A stretch of 64,000 nt of DNA. Origin: Ancistrus triradiatus (Eukaryota > Chordata > Actinopteri > Siluriformes > Loricariidae). A program made the translations under genes and the position numbers. Location of the stretch: contig JAJAGP010000085.1 of the NCBI GenBank assembly GCA_025084515.1, forward strand, positions 620,001 to 684,000, in the 5' to 3' direction. Shown one piece after another: positions 57,347-64,000 of the stretch. Every line of letters begins with the position of its first letter. Position 1 is the stretch's first letter. The notes under the pieces are model-generated. The model had not been told where the DNA came from, did no database searches, and saw nothing but the letters and a program-made list of their open reading frames with translations.

Positions 57347-57879
57347 CATGAGTGGTAGAAATTGTTGTTAGACACCCATTTCCTTTGCCATTTCATCTAA
57401 GGTAAAGGAGAAGTTTTCCTTGCATTCCAGAGCTGAGGACCACCTGCATGTGGCTGAGGGCTTCACCCGTACGGGCGTCACAATGCCATTTATTCGAAAT
57501 CACATTGTGTTTTTTACACGTGATGACAGTTTTCTTCATCAAAAAGCCCTCTTTCAGCGTCTCTGATGAGCAGAAATGAATAAATTACGTCCCCTTCAGG
57601 AGCAGCTGTTCCCATTTTCTGTCTTGGCAAAGCAGAATGCTTTCATTATTGTTCAATTTGAGCCTCGTCGCTTTGCCTAGGAAGAAAGAAGCAGTTCTGA
57701 TTGCTTGCTGAACGGAAGATTATGTCGCGGCGTGGATCCACGCCGTGCTATTTTTGTCACTTTTTCCGTTATTAGTTCAATTGAGGCTCGTAGGTGAGAC
57801 GAAGGATGTACTCAAAGACTCGAATCAATTTTACTTGGACCATTGTCTTGTGTATTTGATCACGAGCATTTGGGACCAC

Positions 57880-58350
57880 CTGCTTTTCCTTCAAACGCCT
57901 GATTTTGTCCCTGCTGCTGTCTGAAATTCCCAATTTTGTCCCCACCACGCTCTGAAAAACGTGTTCTCGCCAAATACTTTTGGAAATGACAGATTTCGTA
58001 CCACATTACTTTTTGAAATTCTTGATTACTTTGTTCAGATTTTTGGAATACTTGATTTTGTCTCCAGTTTTTCAAATGCCTGGTTTTGTATAGATCTTTA
58101 AAAAGCACTGTTTTGTTCTCAACACTTTTTTGTCCTACTTTTGAGATTCTTGTTTAGCCCCCTGTACGTTTTATACCTCCTTTGTTGCCAACACTACTTA
58201 AAATCTTTGCCAGAACTTTTTGAATCATTGTTCGTTACCTTCACCATTTTTTGCAAGACATAACTTTACTACATAATTTCACATAACACATTTGAAAAGC
58301 TCTACCATGTTCCTCTTGCTTGGTTTTGTCCAGACGTTTTGAAATGCATA
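57880..58350. repeat. decayed minisatellite, unit about 40-45 bp
   Basis: TTTTGAAATNCTTGATTTTG-like phrases recur about ten times (for example CGCCTGATTTTGTCCCTG, TCCCAATTTTGTCCCCAC, ATACTTGATTTTGTCTCC, TGCCTGGTTTTGTATAG, TTGCTTGGTTTTGTCCAG). On the minus strand this gives an 82-codon frame (57860-58108) with a repeated NQxFQKSxQ-like motif, a by-product of the array. Confidence 0.75.
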
Positions 58351-58354
58351 AGGT

Positions 58355-59620
58355 CCAGATTATTCCCAGGTCTTTGAGTAGCATTTGGGTAAAAGCTGAA
58401 AAACTAAATCTTGGATACAATTCTTATTTGAAGCGGAAGAAGAGTAAGAGCCAGACTCTTCACACTTCTTTCACTTCACAGCGTCTTTGTCTGAGAGTGT
58501 CAGGGAGAGGGACTTTTACCATGGAGAACAATTGACTGGAACAGAGAAAGCAAAGAGAGGTAACAGGAAGGAACTGATGTGTACCTTCCAGCGAATATCT
58601 GCCTGTCAGCTCAGCTTCAATCATTCACTCAGCCCTCCCCAGTGCCCGTCGCTCGGCCCGTCTGCATTGATCTGAAGGTGGAAAGAGATGCCTGAAAGCT
58701 CGCTTGCCCTGTGCTTGAAATGCATAGTTTGATAACAGAGCACAGGGTTGGTGTTTTCGAAAAACAAATTCTATAACAGCATGGTTGGTAAACATCAGAA
58801 ACACTGTGGAACAGGAAAAGGGCCAAAAGGTCTGAAGCTTACACACCATGCCATTCTGCTCTTCAGTTAAACAGGGTTATGTTTAGCGATTCATTGAAGG
58901 TACAGAAGTTCTAGAGCTTCATACGTCATAATGTTAAGATTTTCCACCCTGCAATGACTTCTGCACGTATGGATTGGTGGATTCTTCGTCTTCCAAAAGA
59001 GGAGACAAAAAGCTCCTGTGGTTTCAAAGAGACTGCTCTGCAACCGTAAAGGAAATGCCACCTTCAGATCAGATCGGCTTATCTTCTTTAATCTCTGGAT
59101 ATCTTGATGGCATTCCAGAGGTGAGAGAAGACATCGTTGCCTTTCTTTGGTAAAGCTTTCTTTTTTTTTTTTTTTTATAAAACGAAGGAGCTTTTGGAAC
59201 CCAGATAGTCTCTGCTCCTTGTAGGCGGCTTTAATTATGGTGTAATAAAAAAATGTCCGTGGCATAAAACTTGACATAAATGTAAGGCCAAATAAGGGCA
59301 TCATGGCGGGGCAACGGGAATGTGAATTTATTATAGTTACTATAGTTACAGTTTGTCCTAAAATGGACAGAATATTGATTAGTGAACATTAATTGGCTCT
59401 CAAGTGTAATAGACAAACACCATATTACATTATTCTACAACACTATTGATTTTCTGAGAACACGGGGCACCAGTGTGAGTCAACAGAGGTCCTTACTCAG
59501 TGCCCCTCTCTTAGGCATAGCTAATTGTGCCTGTATGTGATATCCAACTTGGTAATAGGCCACCAATGGGATTCGGACCCGGGTATGATGGTGGTTTGGC
59601 ATATTAGACCCACTTGTGTG
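58355..59620 (+). other. intron 1, no recognised element
   Basis: No gene or element found. A T16 run lies at 59161-59176. The minus-strand 137-codon frame at 58891-59304 includes the poly-Lys from this run and shows no domain. Confidence 0.4.
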
Positions 59621-59621
59621 C

Positions 59622-59787
59622 CATTTTACAGCATTTAGCATTTAGCGGACGCCCTTATCCAGAGTGACTTACAGTTGCTACAGTCTTACAGTCCAAGCAA
59701 TTGTGGGACCCAACAGTGGCAGCTTGGCAGAGGTGGGATTTGAACCCTGTCCTTCTGGGTACCTTAACTGCTAGGCTACCACAGTCC
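59622..59787 (-). mobile_element. tRNA-derived SINE, family S copy 5, internally deleted
   Basis: Minus-strand copy with CGCCCTTATCCAGAGTGACT, GTGGCAGCTTGGCAGAGGTG and B-box complement GGATTTGAACC. Compared with copies 1-4 about 20 bp are missing after AAGCAATTGTGGG, and the A/B-box spacer is shortened. Confidence 0.85.
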
Positions 59788-59789
59788 GC

Positions 59790-61165
59790 AGTGGCAGTGA
59801 CAGATGAGCGTTCCTCCATACAGGCTCATTCTCTTCCTAGACATCCAGCACAGAAGTCTTGCCAGCCCGTGGCCCAGTTTCTCAGCCGGGCACATGGCAG
59901 CAAATGTCGGGAGACCGGCAACCTGGGCAGGACTAAAGCAGTGATTAAGCAGGGTAATGTGCCATAATGAAGAACTCAAGCACTGAGGAGCAGTGACAAG
60001 CTTAGCAGTCTGAAATTGGTTCAATTTATCATGTCCTTCCAGGAAAAGCATTAAAATACTTTTAAAAGATTCTTACAAGCGCATTAGAACCATCGCCGTG
60101 CTTAACAGCTAGAATTAGTTTCTTGAACTGCTTCCTAACTTTTCGTAGCCTAAGAGTCCAATCTTTGTTTCTTAGCCCCGCCGCGCTCTATCTGAGCGTC
60201 CGTTTAATTTTGTTCCCTGCCGAAGTCGTGCTACTTCTTCTAAAACACAATTCGGCCAGGGGTGCGCAAACTTTTGCAGACGCACCACTTACTTCTCTGC
60301 CCCCTGCTTCTGGCCTTAAACCTGCACGGCTTTGCCACAACACTAAGCCTTGTGGACCCAAGGGTAAGATAAAAATAGCTACTGCCTTCTTCTATCCACC
60401 ACCCCTTTTTAATGAGAGACGGAAATTAGCATTTGTAGATCCCAGAGTAGCGAGGAACGGCGTTCTTTAGCCTGAAATGCTAAACCTGACACGGAACTCC
60501 AGAGTATAACAGAACATGGCCTGGATAGCGCTACGTTTAAATCTGTTATTGTTTAAAAGGAGGCTGAAGAAGAAATTAGGCTAAGTGGTGCAGTATTAGC
60601 GGAGGCGTCAGGATTAGAAAATGTGATATTGTCATAACTAGTACTGAAAGTAGTGAATTAGCTCCACAGATTTGAATAAATCTGAGCTCAAATTTGAGCT
60701 TGATACTGTAAACCTTTAGCTTTAGAACCCACTAGAAGCGCAGCTAGCTTGCTTAGGTAAGCCTAGCGATTCAGTTTGGTTTCGGTTCCAGCCTGGATGC
60801 TGCTAAATAAATCGCTGATAAAAGTTATGACTTCATGATTTGATTTCAAGAGGACGTGAGGTATCCAAATGTCTAGCCCTTTCTGTGGCAAATGCTAAAA
60901 ACATTTAGCAGTTAGCTGGCTAATCGCAGCTGTATGTGAACACCACCTATAGTAATCGTGATAAATCAAGTGAGACTTGATTACACAGTTTCGCAGTAGC
61001 TTAACAGGCTTAGTTTATGTGCTGTTTAATTATTAATTGTTGGTACTGGTTTCTTTTAGTGTATTTTTATGTCAGCCTGTTACAAATACAAGCTAAAATC
61101 CTTAATTAGCGCCAATCTATCAGGAATCGCAGGAGGACAAGTGGGAATTCTCAGGCTTTAACTTA
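59790..61165 (+). other. intron 1, no recognised element
   Basis: Unique-looking sequence. A phrase near 60258-60280 (AGGGGTGCGCAAACTTTTGC) resembles a degraded Tc1-type terminus. No exon found. Confidence 0.4.
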
Positions 61166-61167
61166 AA

Positions 61168-61520
61168 TACAGCCATACCTCGTTATCTAGCTTACCTCTG
61201 TTTCATGGCTATTTTTGGTTAGAGGCGAGTTTGGCGACTTGACGAGGTCACAAAAAACTAGAGAAAGGCAGTGACATTCATACCTGTTGCTGACATAATG
61301 TGTGTTACTGAGCAGCCCAATTTGAGCCGGATCCTGCCAGAACTTGATGGCTTAATGGGGTAGAATTTCATTGCCGGCAGGACATCTGTCACGGTTTAAG
61401 CTTGGAGAGGGCAAGAGCCGAGGTTGGCGGCTTTTCGGGGTAAAATTCATGGAGGGAAATCCGTCCTGCCATCACAGGTGGCGAGAGATGAGTTTGGCGG
61501 GATAACGAGGTTGGACTGTA
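61168..61520. mobile_element. pogo/Tigger-like miniature element
   Basis: The element is 61170-61518 (349 bp). The left end CAGCCATACCTCGTTATC and inverted right end CAGTCCAACCTCGTTATC match at 15 of 18 positions. TA flanks both sides (61168-61169, 61519-61520). Internal GAGTTTGGCG/GAGGTTGGCGG phrases repeat three times. There is no coding capacity, so it is a MITE; the family call rests on the ACCTCGTTAT-type terminus. Confidence 0.75.
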
Positions 61521-61524
61521 CATA

Positions 61525-62185
61525 ATAAAGTTGTACTAGTTTACTGTGGACACATATTACCTCGTAATGAATTTTTCGTGCCATTCCCGGACAACAGTTT
61601 AGCCCTGGGCGGCGTGATTGATGCGGGCGAACGGGTTATTGATCCAGCATCCCATCAACCCAGACGCTCCCAATTTATGCCTCAGTCTGACAAATAAAAT
61701 CAAAGTCTGCATGTTTGACTAATTACTTGCAGTAAACAGCGTCTGGCTCAGTGTTTCCTGAACTCCCACACCACAATGGTGCGATGCAGGTTCGGCTCAA
61801 AGGTCAGCGCTGCTCTGAGCCATGATAAACCAGGATGGATTGGGACACTAACCCGGGCCTGTCCCCCATGGATCAGCTGAGGAAAGATGACACAGGGTTT
61901 GGTTGCTATCTTAGGGAATATAGTCTGAAGGGATACTGCATCGTTCTTGTGGTGTTCAGCTTTCGGGACCGGGTCACATTTGGTAGTGACAGAGGTGGCT
62001 CAGGGAAAGAGCTTTCGCAGTGTTATTATAGCGTATCTGCCCGTCGGGGACACTCAGTCCTTGGTGTCGTGTCAGAGCGTTTAACCTCTATGGCCGCATC
62101 ATTCTTGGTACAACCACGGGGCATTTACATGTCAGGGCTACACCGGTCTGGGTTCCGTCTCGATGCATCCACTCTGTAAAGAAAC
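61525..62185 (+). other. intron 1, no recognised element
   Basis: No exon or element; an open frame at 61835-62179 (+) has no domain. Confidence 0.4.
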
Positions 62186-62189
62186 CATT

Positions 62190-62850
62190 TATTGTGCCTC
62201 CTTAGAGGTAGATCGTTGGTATTCGCCATAACATTCCTACTTGTTGGTGTCTTATCATATCAATTTGTGGTGTCATGTTGGACTCTACCCTTGAAGCACA
62301 CCAGTCTCTGTGGCATCTTCAGGGAAATACTATCCTTCATGCCACCTCATGGGGGCACACACACATTTTTGTTGCCAGGTCTCGTCTTTACGGATACGCC
62401 ACTCTTGGTTACACTGTCCTTTTAGAGATACTCCATTCTTGTCCCCAACTTACCTCATTCCTTACAGGGACACACCAGTCTTTGTGCCACCTTTTCGCAT
62501 TTTTTCTTCAGGGATACTTCCCCTATTGCCTCTTCTTCTTAAAGATTTTGCTTCCTTTGGGTTTATTTGCATAGACCTGGTGCAGGATTCTCTAGCGGGA
62601 CCTGGCAACCCTGGAATTAAGGTAGAACACTTTGTGGAGCCTCTGAAACGCAGTATATAGTATTATGAATTTGATTATGTAGGGGTTAATCAATCTTGGT
62701 GCCACCTTATCACAATGTTCCTTCAGGAATGCCTGAATTGTGGTGCCATCTAAGGGTACCTACCCCTCAGGGATAATCAATTTTGGTAACTAATGGCATT
62801 TAACCCTTACATCAATCTTGGTATCTTTATAGGGTACCCCCCCAGTGTCC
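62190..62850. repeat. decayed minisatellite, unit about 45-55 bp
   Basis: The cycle TCTTNNTGCCACCTTNNC, then CATT/CTTC and AGGGATAC(A/G)CC recurs: GTCTCTGTGGCATCTTCAGG, TTCATGCCACCTCATGGG, CAGTCTTTGTGCCACCTTTT, AATCTTGGTGCCACCTTATC, ATTGTGGTGCCATCTAAGGG. About twelve eroded units. The overlapping open frames here are by-products. Confidence 0.7.
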
Positions 62851-64000
62851 TTTGCCAGATCATGATACCCGTCTTCTCGTCGTTCCCAGAATCGTGGAGA
62901 AGTTCTCCAAAACTACGCCATGCACTAATAACAGCTTTGGCTTTTAAAGAGGTAGAAACGCTGTCTGGTTCCATGCAGTGGAGCCGTTTAAGCGGGAAAA
63001 GCCGGGTTTGACAGCAGCATCCGTGCTGGAATTCATCAGCATCTGATCAGGGATTGAGAGGACAGCCGAGGGAAGCATCTGTTCCTCTATGTGTGCTAGC
63101 AGCGGGGGGTGAGGGGATTGCTGTCATGATGGAGGCTAGGGGTCACAAAGCTTAGAGAGAACGCCCCCCACCACCATCCACCCTCAAAGCTGCTTTACGT
63201 TTCAGTGGAGGGAATCTGCCTGTCACATTCCCTCATATCATGCCGATTGTTGTTATGTAGGGATGCGGAAGCTTTCGCCGGCTTTTATCTCCCGTCTCTG
63301 GTCTCCGTCCCACCGCAGGGAAGGACGCTCAGTCGGGGAAAAGTGCACGCCAATATTTTCTCCGAATAACAGTGCAGCATTCAGATAAACAGTACCCTTT
63401 GCTATTGTTTTTTTTGGGGGGGGGGGGTTTGCACGAATGCAGAGCACACGACTGCAAACCGAAGCATGCTGGGAATGATTGGGCTTGTCCTCCTCTAAGT
63501 GCCTTGACTTTTTTATCTGGCCATCTCTCCTGTGGTCTGAGATACAGCCTCCAGCACTGCGGCACTTTCCTAACTCTGCCTTTAATCTCTTCATTAACCA
63601 GCCCGGCTGCTCGGCACTGCACTCTATTGCGCTGCCTGCAGGCCCGTGCTGGATAGATGATGGGCTTTTAAGCTGCTGTCAGGTTTGGGATTGATTACCG
63701 AGATTTTTCGCCATCATTTATTTAGCAGAGGCAAGCTGGTAAGCCCATAAAAATCTTCCTTCAGGAAACATTACCTGTGTGCTCTGCTTTTGTCAAGTAT
63801 TTGTTTACAAGATGATTTTTGCATAGGGTAACAAAAGCATGGCCTTCACCCCATCCATTGTGCCTTAAAGTAATGGAAAAGCTAATCAAAGTCAAGTCAG
63901 TTTTCCTCTCGAGCGTATGCCGGCCTATAACCCATCACAGTTCACTACAGGAGTCTCTAAAATTCAGTGTTACCGTTAGTCTTTCAGAGAGCCTGTGACT
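62851..64000 (+). other. intron 1, no recognised element; G-run
   Basis: No exon of hs6st1 is found before the window end. T8 followed by G12 lies at 63408-63427. The minus-strand frames at 63253-63622 read through this run and have no domain. Confidence 0.45.

Noticed and set aside
58891..59304. 137-codon minus-strand frame
   Set aside because: Runs through a T16 stretch giving poly-Lys; no domain.
60755..60772. TTAG/GTAAGC as a recursive splice site
   Set aside because: No pyrimidine tract upstream; the 7-mer is expected a few times by chance in 45 kb.

Overview
This is vertebrate genomic DNA, almost certainly from a teleost fish. The basis is one GC-rich coding exon that reads as heparan sulfate 6-O-sulfotransferase 1, set in sparse, AT-leaning DNA full of Tc1-like transposons, tRNA-derived SINEs, small hAT-like and pogo-like elements and long microsatellites of fish type. 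An otophysan (catfish/characin-like) source is plausible from the SINE and Tc1 families, but this is inference from memory of such families.

Layout. Positions 1-9.4 kb hold four large CTTT-type pyrimidine blocks (1-1165, 2191-3450, 5036-6190, 8526-9410), separated by unique DNA, a decayed Tc1 relic (about 1900-2190) and one nearly complete but frameshifted Tc1-like transposon with TA target duplications (6236-7767). From 9.4 to 17.6 kb is intergenic DNA with a tandem repeat, Tc1 relics and a SINE. At 17.6-18.3 kb lies a 725-bp ATT-type microsatellite, directly followed by the GC-rich promoter/5'UTR and exon 1 of hs6st1 (18772-19277, + strand). The exon ends at a consensus donor in phase 2.

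Everything from 19278 to the window end is best read as the first intron of hs6st1. The second coding exon (start of the FYYIT...RDPVSRYLSEW region) is not in the window, so the intron exceeds 44.7 kb. It carries a (TG)34 tract 68 bp inside the donor, at least eight recognisable Tc1/hAT/pogo elements or fragments, five clear copies of one tRNA-derived SINE (two nested inside Tc1 elements), and several decayed tandem arrays.

The most interesting signal is at 45752-46071: pyrimidine tract, branch-like sequence and a CAG acceptor fused directly to GTAAGC, followed 236 nt later by a second strong donor (TAG/GTAAGT). This is the architecture of a recursive splice site with its RS-exon, in the middle of a very long intron. 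Because exon 1 ends in phase 2 with AG, retaining the RS-exon would create an immediate in-frame stop (AGG TAA). No second protein-coding gene, rRNA, functional tRNA or CRISPR was found. The long Phe/Ser, Leu/Tyr and His/Thr open frames are translations of simple repeats.
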